Shown here: positions 35,746 to 46,899 of the stretch, one piece after another
Layout of the letters: each line of letters starts with the position of its first letter
Position numbering within the stretch: position 1 is the first letter of the stretch
From: Vishniacozyma victoriae
Taxonomy: Eukaryota > Basidiomycota > Tremellomycetes > Tremellales > Bulleribasidiaceae
Assembly: GCA_017654735.1 (NCBI GenBank)
Contig: JADPYG010000088.1
Location: forward strand, 3,162,001-3,226,000
Reading direction: 5' to 3'
Length of the DNA stretch: 64,000 nucleotides
Notes under the pieces: model-generated
What the model was told of the DNA's origin: nothing
Databases searched by the model: none
What the model saw: only the letters and a program-made list of their open reading frames with translations
Translations under genes and position numbers: made by a program

Positions 35746-37501
35746 ATGGGAAGAGAGATCATCTCCATACAGGTCAGCTAGCGGTTCCGTGTGCGTCAGA
35801 CGTCAGCTAATACTCAGGCCGGTCAAGCGGGCAACCAGAGTGAGTCATTAAGAAGCAGAGAGGTACAAATACTAACCACTCCCCACTTCAGTCGGCCATC
35901 AAGTAAGCTATCCGGAATCGGAATAATGCTCCTAGCTGACCTCTAGTTCTGGCAAAAATTATGTGCAGAACATGGAATTTCACCGCAGGGTGAACTTGAA
36001 GAATGGGCAGAAGGTGGACAAGGGGATAGAAAAGACGTCTTCTTCTATCAAGCGGATGATGAGCATTATATCCCCCGAGCTATCCTCATTGATCTAGAAC
36101 CCAGGGTCAGCTTAGCTTCTCTCGATAGCTCACGAGCTGACATGTAGGTAATCAATAACATCCAAACATCAGCTTTCAAAGGCTTATACAATCCCGAGAA
36201 TATCTTTGTTTCGAAAGATGGGGGTGGGGCTGGTAATAATTGGGCTCAGGGATATAGTGCCGGAGAGAAGGTTTACGAGGATCTAATGGAGATGTTGGAT
36301 CGTGAAGCGGATGGCAGTGATTCTCTCGAAGTCAGTCTCTTTTTCTGTTGACGGATGAAAGCTGATGATAGGGATTCATGTTACTTCATTCTATAGCAGG
36401 AGGAACAGGTTCTGGACTCGGTTCATTCCTCTTGGAACGACTTAATGATCGATTCCCCAAGAAACTTATTCAAACGTACTCGGTGTTTCCCGAAGCTTCG
36501 GATGTGGTTGTTCAACCCTACAACTCTTTACTCGCCATGAAGAGATTGGTGAATAACGCGGATTCAGTGGTGGTTCTTGATAATTCGGCTTTAACGCGTA
36601 TAGCGGCGGATAGGTTACATATGCAGGATCCAAGTTTTGTCCAGACTAATCAGCTTGTGAGTCGTCTCGTTTATGGAGTCTGGCGGAGACTGAAGATAGG
36701 TATCGACGGTGATGGCTGCTTCTACGACGACGTTACGATACCCCAGTTATATGAATAACGATTTGGTCGGGATCATTGCCAGTCTAATTCCAACACCGCG
36801 ATGTCATTTCCTAATGACCTCCTACACCCCATTTACAGGCGACGATATCGACAAGGTACCCTCTCCCTCCTCACTCACATGTCCAAGACTAACAGATAGG
36901 GCAAATCGATCCGAAAAACAACAACCCTAGACGTAATGCGTCGACTCCTTCAACCCAAGAACCGAATGGTCTCGACAACATCAACGAAATCATCATGCTA
37001 CATCTCCTGTCTGAATATGATTTCAGGTGACGTAGATCCTACAGACGTCCATAAGTCTCTATTACGAATACGAGAGAGGCAATTGGCGAATTTCATCCCT
37101 TGGGGTCCGGCTAGTATACAGGTTGCATTGACAAAAAGAAAGACGACGGGTAATAGGGTTAGTGGGGTCATGATTGCCAATCATACCAGTATGGCCTCGG
37201 TACGTTTCTCTCATCCTTCTCATTCTATCTTACTTGTTCTCGGTAGAATTGGACTGACGAGTAGCTATTCAAGAGGATGCTAGATCAGTATGATCGACTG
37301 AGGAAGAGAAATGCTTTCTTGGAGCAGTACAAGAAAGAAGACATGTTTGCAAATGGACTCGAAGAATTTGATGATTCAAGGTCAGTCTTATACAGGCTAT
37401 GTGCAGACTCAAGCGCACAACTGACGAACAGACGCGTGGTCCAGGAATTGACAGAAGAGTATAGGGCATGCGAGTCTCCTGATTACGTCAACTATGACTG
37501 A
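35746..37501 (+). CDS. TUB4: gamma-tubulin
   Basis: Ten exons: 35746-35772, 35818-35839, 35892-35902, 35947-36105, 36148-36330, 36372-36656, 36700-36855, 36900-37199, 37265-37380, 37432-37501; 442 residues. The protein starts [22 protein letters not shown] with AGQAGNQIG split over three tiny exons (one of 11 nt). The tubulin GTP signature appears as [31 protein letters not shown] and the end YVNYD are typical of gamma- rather than alpha/beta-tubulin. It nucleates microtubules at spindle pole bodies as part of the gamma-tubulin complex. All ten exons join in phase. Confidence 0.97.
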
Positions 37502-37923
37502 GTACGGAAGCGGTAGTAGAGTGTAGAGTGTAGTTACGTTTTCATCAGGGTTCTTGGACATGTACTATAGATCTCGTCTATGGACGTATGCTGGCAAGGC
37601 CAAGCTCGATACTCTAGGCAGGCTAGGCAGTAACATAACATACAGGGACCCCAACGCGCCTCTGCTCAGGGGATGATTACTTCCGCTGGAATAACTATAA
37701 ATACTAGGCACAAGAAGGAAAGGAAGTCGAAGCGAGTGTCGTGTAATGGCTGTATTATATTTCCAGGGGTTAATACACTAAGTGTCTTGGCCCGGATGAC
37801 CGTTGTCAAACAAGGGGGTGAAGGATGGGTAGTGAAGGAGGAGGGGATGAAGGAGGTTACAGCGTATCTGGTCAACTGTCAATCATGTTACCCCTCTACA
37901 ACGTTACCAGGAGGTCGAAGGCG
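37502..37923. other. intergenic region
   Basis: About 420 bp between two + strand genes. In-frame ATGs of the next gene at 37825 and 37885 lie inside it. A TATAAATA-like element is at 37695-37702 (CTATAAATAC). No separate gene is seen. Confidence 0.5.
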
Positions 37924-39467
37924 ATGGCGATTCTCCCTCGGTCTCCCATTCGAATCATCTCTCTCCTCATCCTCCTTTCGTTTGGACTCGTCATATTGAA
38001 CGCTAGAAACACCGAAGTACAAGTCCCAAGCGCGACTACACGGACCAATTATATCCTTGCCCACTCACCAGCTTGGGTCGCTGGAAAAGCGGAATGGATA
38101 TACCCAGATCATCCTCATTGGGGTGATATTGAGAATATTGAGGCGTTGAGAAAGGCACCTTGGCCCGGATCATTCACTATTCCGAGCCTACGACCAAGAA
38201 TCGAAGAGGGTGAGGAAGTGTTGACTTGGGATGGAAATGGATTCGATCGACAATACACACAAGAACCAGCTTTATTGATGTTACATATCTTTTCCATGCC
38301 AACCTCCTCATCCCGCCGCCGACGAGCTTTAATTCGTGACCACCATCCACTCAACTCGGTCCCTGAGGGATATAGGCATCTTGTGGAAATCAAATTCGTA
38401 CTGGGTCATACTGAAATGCATGATAATATGAGTGAGGACGAGAAAGAGAGATTGGAGATGGAGGAGAGGGAGATGATTGTTGAACAGAGGGAATTTGGGG
38501 ATTTGATTCGATTAGAGGGTTTATATCATGGGGAGAATATGAATCAGGGCAAGACGATCGAGTGGATGAGGTGGGTAGGGAGGGAAGGTGGTAGGGAGTC
38601 TCTGTGGGTCATGTACGTCTTGATATTCTCTGATTCGGATAACAGCTGATATGGTAGGAAATGCGACGACGATGTAAGCTACCCTCGTCACGACGAGATT
38701 AAGCTGATAAAAGACACTCCCAATCTTACCAAACCTCCTACCGATCCTGTCTAGATTGGACGCAAGTAAACCAACATACATAGGAACAGCATTAGGTCAT
38801 CATGGCGGATACGTCTACTACTTCGAAGGAATGATGTATGGTTTCAATTGGGGTGTGGTAAGTCCATCTCTTCTTTCACTATGTCAAAACTAATGAACCA
38901 GATAAAGACAATGGCAGCGGCGAAATTAGGGAACGATATCATACATCGAAACTTTGACGAAGACGCTTATATGGGTTTACTAATGGTACGTCCCCTACCA
39001 AACTAAATTGACAAATAGTACAACCTCCCTTCAAGACCCGATCATCCACTAGCAAGATTCCCAGAAACGAATCCCCACCTAATAGATCCTACCAATGGAA
39101 CACCTTACATTCCGAAATCACCAGATCCTAGGACTGGGCTAATGAGGATCGATTTGGGTAATAAAGCGGGATCATATGATAAATGGTGGATCGCAGGTCC
39201 GAGCAAAGCGGTAGCATGGCATTATCTGAAGTATGATGAGGTCAGTCCTTATTCTTATTCTCGCTTGCATCTCTTTACTGTCACTTCTTTGTGTGTATTT
39301 GGAGATGAGCTGATTGACAGGCTTATATTGATGCGTATAATTACGCTGTGGAAGGATTTAGGAGGATGGGGAGGGAATATTTGTGGGTACCATCGAGAGA
39401 GTATCGGCATCTAGCCACGGGGGAGGTCAAGGAGCAGAGTGTCGATCGATGGGGGTTGTTGCGATGA
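37924..39467 (+). CDS. GT31-type glycosyltransferase, type II membrane protein
   Basis: Six exons: 37924-38612, 38658-38673, 38714-38857, 38902-38985, 39019-39240, 39321-39467; 433 residues from the chosen start. The N-terminus MAILPRSPIRIISLLILLSF is a short cytoplasmic tail plus signal anchor, so the enzyme should face the Golgi lumen. The DxD metal/UDP-sugar motif (KCDDD, followed by TLPIL) and a later DEDAYMGLL block are those of beta-1,3-galactosyltransferase-like GT31 enzymes. GMMYGFN and WWIAG surround the acceptor region. Longer starts at 37885 and 37825 are in frame; 37924 has a purine at -3 and gives the most compact anchor. Acceptor and linkage are unknown; glycan or capsule synthesis is possible. 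Confidence 0.85.
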
Positions 39468-39804
39468 GTGGGAAGGGCTGGGACCATTGACTGGACCACG
39501 GGAATCGCCGAGACGGATCCAAGACTTAGGATCGAGGGGCGAGGACCAAACACGACTGGATCGTCAAGCATACCGTAACATTCACGCCACGACTCGACAC
39601 TGTATACGATCATCATGATGTCAGCGTGTCAACATGCCGACCCATATCGCATTGGATACGAACCAAACTGTATCATAAGAGCACATTTCATAAATCATCC
39701 AAAAAAGTAATAATAAAGTATATACAGCGTCGTAAAAATGTACATTTCCAAATATATGTATATCGTGTACTCTCCCGTCAAAGCATCAAGCTTACTGCTG
39801 TATC
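39468..39804. other. convergent intergenic region
   Basis: About 340 bp between the convergent ends of the glycosyltransferase and BUD4 genes. It is AT-rich from 39690 to 39780 (AAAAAAGTAATAATAAAGTATATA), as expected for 3' ends. No gene is seen. Confidence 0.5.
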
Positions 39805-42800
39805 CTACTTGGCCTTCTCCTTCTTCTTTAGACCACTCGTACTTCTCGGTATTCCACTTGCGGATCGCTTAGACTTTAAACTGGTGGAAGAACCGACTTT
39901 CCGAACAACCTTCTTGGTCCCGTTTGGCAGTAGAGTGGCAGAAGCAGAAGCGGCATCTTCCTCTCTTTTTTGAGCTGCCAATAATTCCGCCCAGAGAGGG
40001 TTCGAGGGAATCTTCCCAATCAACCCGTTCAAGGTTTCAAGCCTGCTTATCAGCATTTCGTCGTGTTAGTAAGAGGAGAGAAGGACATACCAAAGAACCT
40101 TATCCTCGTCCTTATCCGAACTGAACGTAATCCCCTCTCCATCATCAAATTCAACCATGAAACTCCTCTCTCGAATCGGTAACCCTTCATCACTACCCCT
40201 CTTTCTCCTCTGAGAAGTAGAAGCTTGTTTACTATCATTCAAATCAATGATAGAAACCGCTTTACGTAGATCGATCGAAGTGACTTGTTTCTTGGTAACT
40301 TCGTTGATAGCTACCAGAGATCCTCCGATCAACTTGAATAATCGTCGTTTTGGATGCTACATGTCAGCACAATCCATATCTGTCCAATAGGGTGTGTGAC
40401 TCACCGAGCAATCACCCCCGTCCTGAGTAAGGATACCCTCATGATACTCGTGCTCATGCCATGCGTGGTGTCGCATACCCCTCAGAGCCTCATCGATACA
40501 TTGAGGCATCTCATCAGGTGATAATCCAGGAAGCGGCGGTAATCTAAAGATCTGAAGTGTAATTTTCCCAATCATTGGTCGTTGAGTTTCTTCACCAACA
40601 ACCTGAGCAGGCTGGTGAGATGACCCCCTCGCCCGAGCTTGAGATTGGTCGGACTTGAACATTGCAAATACTGGGTATCGCATTTCGAGGACTTTAGCCT
40701 GACAGTTCTTGGCGATTGGCGCAAAAGCGATATGGGTCTTTCCGATCGTAGGACTCTTGTCGTCGATCAAGTACTTTGCGATCGTATCCTTGGGAGGGGC
40801 AGGAGTAGGAAGTGGTGTAGCGGCTCGACTGTTTGTGGAACCAGATAAGAATCCGCCGTTCTGCGCTACCATTTCCGACTTGGGTCTAGGCTTTCGCGGG
40901 GAACCAAACAATGCTCGAATACCTCGGTGAGGGGATGAAGGTGTTTCACGACCAGACAAGGGAAGGAGCGAGGTAGGACGAGCAGCGGCAGGGGCGCTAG
41001 TCTTGTCATGTAGAGCCTTGATGATATGTGGGTCTTTGCGGATATCGAGGGAAAGGGAGAATTCAAAGTTCGCACTTTCAACCCTAATCATCAGCTCATG
41101 TCACACAAAAGAATGGTGGGACATACAAAGAGAACTCTTGGTTCACACGAGCACCATCCTTGAGAACGATGTAGGGTGTTCGGATATAATCAATCCCATT
41201 ATCAAGCGTGACGCAAAAGAATGTGTCCTGATCAGGGAGGGGGACGCTCAAGCTTTCGATACCGAGTACTGGATGTCAGCTCAGTATCTGCAGCTTCGAC
41301 GGGCTGGCTTACCTTTGACGAATACAGTACCAGAGGCTTTACCAGTGCTAGCCTCCTTTGATCGTAGTCGCCTCAACTCAGCAGCGTGCTCATTCTACCT
41401 CGTCAGCGACTATCTCGTGGTAGGAAATAGGGGGTACGTACCATATCAGAAGGCCGCCTGAGCTGTCTCCAGGCCCTACTAGCTCCAGCATCAATATCAC
41501 CAGCCCGTCCATGACTCAATCCATCATATTTCGAAGCGACCTTCTTCTCTCTAACCTTATATCGGCGCTACTCATCAGCTCACCCCTCTTAGAATACAAG
41601 ACAAACCCACCTCGGACCCAATCCTATCTGTCTCATCTTTGAAAGCATCCAACATAGATTCAGCATCATTGAATCCAAGTGTTAAACGAGGTTGGGCAGA
41701 ATGTCGAATGACTTTCAATGGAGTTCCTTCTTCGGCAACATCACCTGTACTCATGGATCTCCTACTCTTTCTCCTTGGTTTACCATCTTTATCCTTCTTC
41801 TCCTTCTTACCACTAACAGCCCTTTCTTTCTCTTTACCGCTGACAGCTCTCTCCTTCCCCTTCTCTTTAGCTTTAGGAGTAACGATCACAGTTTTAGGCG
41901 TAGTAGTAGTAGAAGTGGAAGGCGAAGGCGAAGAGGCAGTAGCTCTAGATGGCGAGATGGGTGCCGATAAATGATCAGGCGCAGGAGGGATCAAAGTCGA
42001 GTCCTTGGGTTTCTGCAGAATGGAAAGGGGTTTAGCAAATACCGCCCTGACCCGATCTGGCGAAGTCGATAACGCGACATTGTTCATTCCATCCATCAAC
42101 CTATCCAAAGCGGATTTAGGTTCTTTGATAAACCCATCATCCTTGACGTTTGATTGAATGACCTCTTCGGCAGATTGAGTCTTTGATCGAGCCATCATGA
42201 CCGGCCTGTCTGGTTGTGAAGCTCGTCGAACAGAGGGACCATCGGTAGTATGAGCTTTAGCCATGGGAATACCGAGATTGGGCGTCATGGGTGGCGGAGG
42301 AGGGAGTTCCTTATCTTTGCCGATTCCAGTACCGATGGCGACAGAGGTCGGACGTCGTTTAGGGATCTCGGCATCGAGAATATGACCAGAAGCGCTAGAT
42401 GCGTGTCGTGATAAAGTACCGTCAGCCATACGCTGCTGGATAGTCTCTCTGATCATCTCGCGGGAGATTCGCTGTCGGACTCGAGGATTGGTAGATCCAG
42501 ACGCTTGAGGTGGGGACGCGGGGGAAAGATCGCCAGTGATAGGCTTGATAGGTACCTTAGCCATTGGAGACGAAGACGAGACTGGTCTAGTATTGGAAGC
42601 GATAAAGCTAGGTCGAGTGACAGTCACAGCGGGAGGGGTTACTTTGACTGGTGTGGCGACCTTCTCGGCCTCTTTGGCCATTTCCTGCACATCACCCCCG
42701 AGGTCGAGATCTCCAAATTTGAACTCGAAACTAGGGATTCGATGCGGGGAATCCTCTCGTGTCTCTCGGGCGATCCTAGGTGGGGGCGTAAGTGGTCTCG

Positions 42801-45192
42801 ATACCTCAGGTTCGACCTCTTGAACTGCTTCCTCAACCGCGACAGGAGCGGCAGGAGGCATGGTAGCAGGAGCAGAAGCATCGAAAGGCGACATCAACCC
42901 AATAGAAGGAAGACTGAAGCCTTTTGTGAAATCATAGTCCTGCGACTGGATGTCAGCGAATTTTGCGACTAGGTAACGAAGACTCACCTCTTCCTCGGGG
43001 GAAGACCGTTCGGAGCTCTCGGACGGACCACTGTCAGGACTGGGAACTCTAGCCTCAGCCTTGGGCGGTTTAGGTAACCTCCTAGAATTCGCAATTTCTT
43101 CCCGCTCCTCCTTCTCGACAGCCTTTTGTAGCGGAGCAAGTCGGGTTGGCTCGGGCTCGTCGTCACTCATCTCCATCTCGAAGCTGGCATCGAAAAGCAT
43201 TTCCGAATCGACACTCTCCTCATCGACGGAAGGAGTAAAAGAAGGTTGTACAGGGGGAGGTACGCCAAACGTCTGACTAAGACCCGGTGATCTTGGCATT
43301 CCAATACCTAGGGATTGGGTAGCCAACATACGAGCAGCTTGCATACGCTCAACATGGCTCGTTCGACCAAGTGGGATCCCACCCTCTTGTCTCTCGGATG
43401 CGGGTGACAGGACATTGGTAGCGGTCTGAATCGAGATGAATGGATCGGGCATAGCTCCGGATTGGTGGGTGATGCTGTTGGTACTTGATCGACCCACGGG
43501 AAGGGAGGGTTGCGCGGCATTGGCATTGGGCAGCATTTGATGGTCTCCAGCATGGGGAATAGCGGGTTGTTGGATAGGTGCACCAAGACTAGGGGCCGAG
43601 TGAGCAGCAATGTTCCGTTCGGCGTGATGCGTCCGTCCGTATGGAATACCGGCAGAGTCGGTATCGGCCATGGTAGGTTCGACCCCAGCCAGTAAGGGGG
43701 TAGCATGAACCGAATCGCCCAGGGATGGTGTCGACAGGAATGGAGCGGGCTCATCGCTGGTAAGGTGGAATTGCGAATAATCCTCAAATGCCGGAGTAGA
43801 CAATTCTGGCGGAGAGAACAGTCCTTCGGAAATGAGAGTATCCATGAATTCAGCCGTAGCCGATTCGTCTCCCAATCCACCATGTCCATCTTCACTCATC
43901 TCCTGGCCGACTACATCAGGGTTGGTCACCCGATACTGCCTTCCATATGCCTTTTCAAGAGTTTCCGGTTCATGTAGGATATCTTCGAGTGAATCGTCCC
44001 TAGCATCCTCATCTGCCCATTCCCCATCGTCCTCTCCTTCCGACTGAGTGCCTTCGAAACTGACATCGGGAGTCGCTGTCTCTCCAGCAGCGGCTTCAAA
44101 CTCCTTGACTTCAGGTACAGAGTGGAAAGTGACAGTTTTTGACTTTGTGGGCGAGTCAAAGCTGGCATCACTATATCCTCGAGGACCTTTGAGGCGCCTT
44201 GAAGGAGTCATGGATGATTTGATTGGTGTAGGCGAGGGTGAATTATCCGAATACGAGCCGGCTGCGAGCGTCTGTCCTTGGCCGAGGGGAGAGGGAACGA
44301 TTCCACTAGCCAAGGTAGATTGGGCTACACTGCGTGGAGGCGAGGGCGTAGGGGAAGTATTGTGTGTTCGGAATTGGGAAGGGGAAGCTCGTCTCTTTGC
44401 TGCGACTGGCGAAGGGGATGAGAAGATATCATCCTTTTCAACTGGAATTGATCTCGGACTTGGGTGGGTTGGACTTTCATTCGCTTTACTCGATGGAGAG
44501 CTTGATAATCCTCCAGATGGAACTCGACGGAAAGGCGATTTACTGACATATTCGTTCCGAGCTAGACCTTTCAATCCCATACTTTGTCGTGGGACCCGTT
44601 TTCCAGATCTAATATCTGGACTTTCATTCTCTTTACTCCCCGAAACTATCCTTTCTCCAGACACCCTCCTCTCCGAGCTTGGCGGGGTTGGCCTCGTTCG
44701 TTCGGCTGAAACTCGTCTTGTTCCCGTAGATGATCTTCCGCCACTAGCTGATCTGGATGCCGAGCGAGATTTCGCAGTCGCCGAAATTCCAAGTCCGATA
44801 CTAGCTTTCGGAGTCGATGCCACGCCCGAAGCAGAAGCTGGAGCCTCTCCCATACCCCTTCTTCCAGCCCTCTCATGAATAACCCTCTCCTCTGCCGAGT
44901 TGAGTCCAGGTGTCGCGCTAGACTGCTTGAATATCGAATTGGACACAAGCGAGTTCTTGGTGACATGTTTGAAACTCGAGCTTGTTCTTCTAGGGGATGC
45001 ATCCAATCCTGGAGACTCTCCATCCGACATCCCTGGTGACTTGAGTGGGGATCCATCACGTTTAGCGATTTTCAGAGGCGACCATCCGTGCGCTGATGAA
45101 TTTATGATAGAATTCCGAGCTGCATTGGCGGGATTGTGAGGGGATGAGAGGAAGTTGAGGCGTGTAGTTGCGGAGGGTGTTGTGTTGGACAT
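39805..45192 (-). CDS. BUD4: Bud4/anillin-related septin-site protein
   Basis: Eight coding exons: 45192-42988, 42945-41611, 41567-41442, 41394-41313, 41268-41127, 41083-40405, 40356-40091, 40042-39805; about 1690 residues. The first 1170 or so residues are disordered and Ser/Pro-rich with many SPxK/R and RRxS sites, fit for cyclin-dependent kinase control. The C-terminal third has the anillin-homology part (REKKVASKYDGL, then TVFVKVLGIESLSVPLPDQ, then TFFCVTLDNGIDYIRTPYI) and a PH domain at about 1520-1615 (RRLFKLIGGSLVAINEVTKK). Bud4 organises septins at the bud neck. The ATG at 45192 follows a probable 42-nt 5'-UTR intron (45198-45239). The coding intron at 42946-42987 is 42 nt, stop-free and in frame. 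Confidence 0.9.
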
Positions 45193-45750
45193 TGTACCTG
45201 TTATGAGCTCAATCATTCGCACAATTAGAATATACTTACATGTACTGCGCAGTATCTAGGTCGACATGAACGAGTGATCTGTTGTTGACGACTCGGATGA
45301 TTGTTTACCGAAGTCGGTGCGTTGTTTGGTCAAAGTCGGAATTTGCGATGTGGTCGATGTCGATGTTGATGTTGTAGTCGTTGTCGATGACTATAGCGTA
45401 TGAATGTGAACAAGAGTCAGTAGTAGTATAAAGAGTGACAAAAGAAGTGACGATGGTATATGAGATCTAAAACCGATATGTCTCTACTGTTTACCTTGAT
45501 AAGTAAAGAGGGTTGAGGGTTGAATGAAAATCACTCGCGTGGCTAGTACTCAGGGTTACGCAGGGTTACTCAGGGTTTCAAAGGAGGGTTGCCCCTTTTG
45601 ACCCTGGAAATCAATAAATGATGAATGTGGCACTCAGGCACAACATTCTAAAGGTGGAGGCGAACTTTGACTCGACATCAGAGGGTCGTGGTGACTAACG
45701 ACTCGAGAGAAGCACAGTAGCGTAGTAGTACATCAAGTATTTCAAGCGCC
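45193..45750. promoter_or_regulatory. divergent promoter region of BUD4 and the PhzF-like gene, with 5'-UTR intron
   Basis: About 560 bp. A likely 5'-UTR intron of BUD4 lies at 45198-45239 on the minus strand (donor GTAAGT, acceptor ATAACAG). Between 45508 and 45590 there are repeated GGGTT units, given as a separate repeat feature. A TCGATGTCGATGTTGATGTTG tract (45355-45390) is a short imperfect repeat. No other gene is seen. Confidence 0.5.
45508..45590. repeat. cluster of GGGTT repeats, including three CAGGGTTACG-like tandem copies
   Basis: Three direct 10-bp units sit at 45551-45580 (CAGGGTTACG, CAGGGTTACT, CAGGGTTTCA). Further GAGGGTT units are at about 45509-45520 and 45584-45590. The core resembles fungal telomeric TTAGGG-type sequence read as GGGTTA and may be a binding site for a Myb/Tbf1-like factor (inference). 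Confidence 0.6.
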
Positions 45751-46790
45751 ATGGTCAAACTAGAATATACAGTCCTCAATGCCTTCACCACCTCCCCCAA
45801 TCACGGTAACCCAGCAGCAGTGATCGTCCTACCCTCCGCCGACAAGGTCAACGAGAATGACCTATTCTCCGCCTATCCCCCAACACAAGCTCTTCAGAAA
45901 GTAGCTACCCACCTTAACTACCCTATGACGGCTTTTCTCCTCCCTCTAGATCTAGATGGGAGGTACGCTCTACGATGGATAGATCCGGGAACGGAAGTCC
46001 AACTATGTGGACATGCGACCGTCGCTTTGTCCGAGTACCTGTTCTCGAAGGATGGTGCTCCGGGGAGATTGGAGCTGGAGACTGTTAAACATGGGAAAGT
46101 CATCTCTGAGCGGCTGGAGAATCCATCGAGGAAGGGCGATATGAGGGTAGCATTGGACTTTCCCCAGATATTGGGTTTCCGGGATCTTGAGAAATCAACT
46201 GAAGAGTGGTCTACGATCGAAAAGGGTTTAACAGAAGTCGCGAGGAAAGAGATCCCGATAGCGCAATTGAGGAAGAACGACCACTATATCATAGTAGAGC
46301 TTGAAGCTGGTTTCGACATGTCTGCCAAGGGACTACCATTAAACATGGAGAAACTTGTACGTCTCCCTCCCGGTATATCAGACGCAGAGCTGACGGATAG
46401 AGCAACTTTGAAGGATTCACTGTGCTTTTAACTCAACCCGCACCCACTGCAAGCTCGAAAGAAGGTCCACATATCCATACACGTGTATTACACGCTCTAG
46501 CAGGAAAGAAAACCGAAGATGCTGCTGTGAGCCACTCACCTCCAATAAGTTACGATGACTGATCCCAGACTGGTTCAGCACATTGTGCCCTGATACCGCA
46601 TTACCTCACCTCTCCCCACCATGAGTCTACATTCCACCGTGACGTGTATGATTTACAAGCTCTCGGGGTGGAACAACAATCCGCAGAAACGGGCGAGATG
46701 GTAGTTCAGTGGTTGAAAGATAGGAAAAAGGTCAGGATATTCGGAAATGCAGTAAAAGTAGGTCAAGGAGAAGTTGAACTGGAATTGTAA
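45751..46790 (+). CDS. PhzF-like phenazine-biosynthesis-fold isomerase family protein
   Basis: Exons 45751-46356, 46401-46526 and 46569-46790; 317 residues. Family motifs: FTTSPNHGNPAAVIVLP near the N-terminus, RWIDPGTEVQLCGHATVALSE (the GHAT block typical of the fold) and, in exon 3, TGSAHCALIPHYL. PhzF of bacteria isomerises trans-2,3-dihydro-3-hydroxyanthranilate. Its catalytic Glu corresponds to a position near the N-terminal strands (a Glu after the GNP motif), which should be checked by alignment, and most eukaryotic homologues have no known substrate. Cytosolic. The gene diverges from BUD4. Confidence 0.93.
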
Positions 46791-46899
46791 ATAGACACGG
46801 CACATCGATGCATGATTTTGCCAGTAGTACAATATTCACCTAAATCCCAGAACTTCTCCGTCTTATTTCTTCTGTTTTTGAGTTCTATCTTCTATTCCT

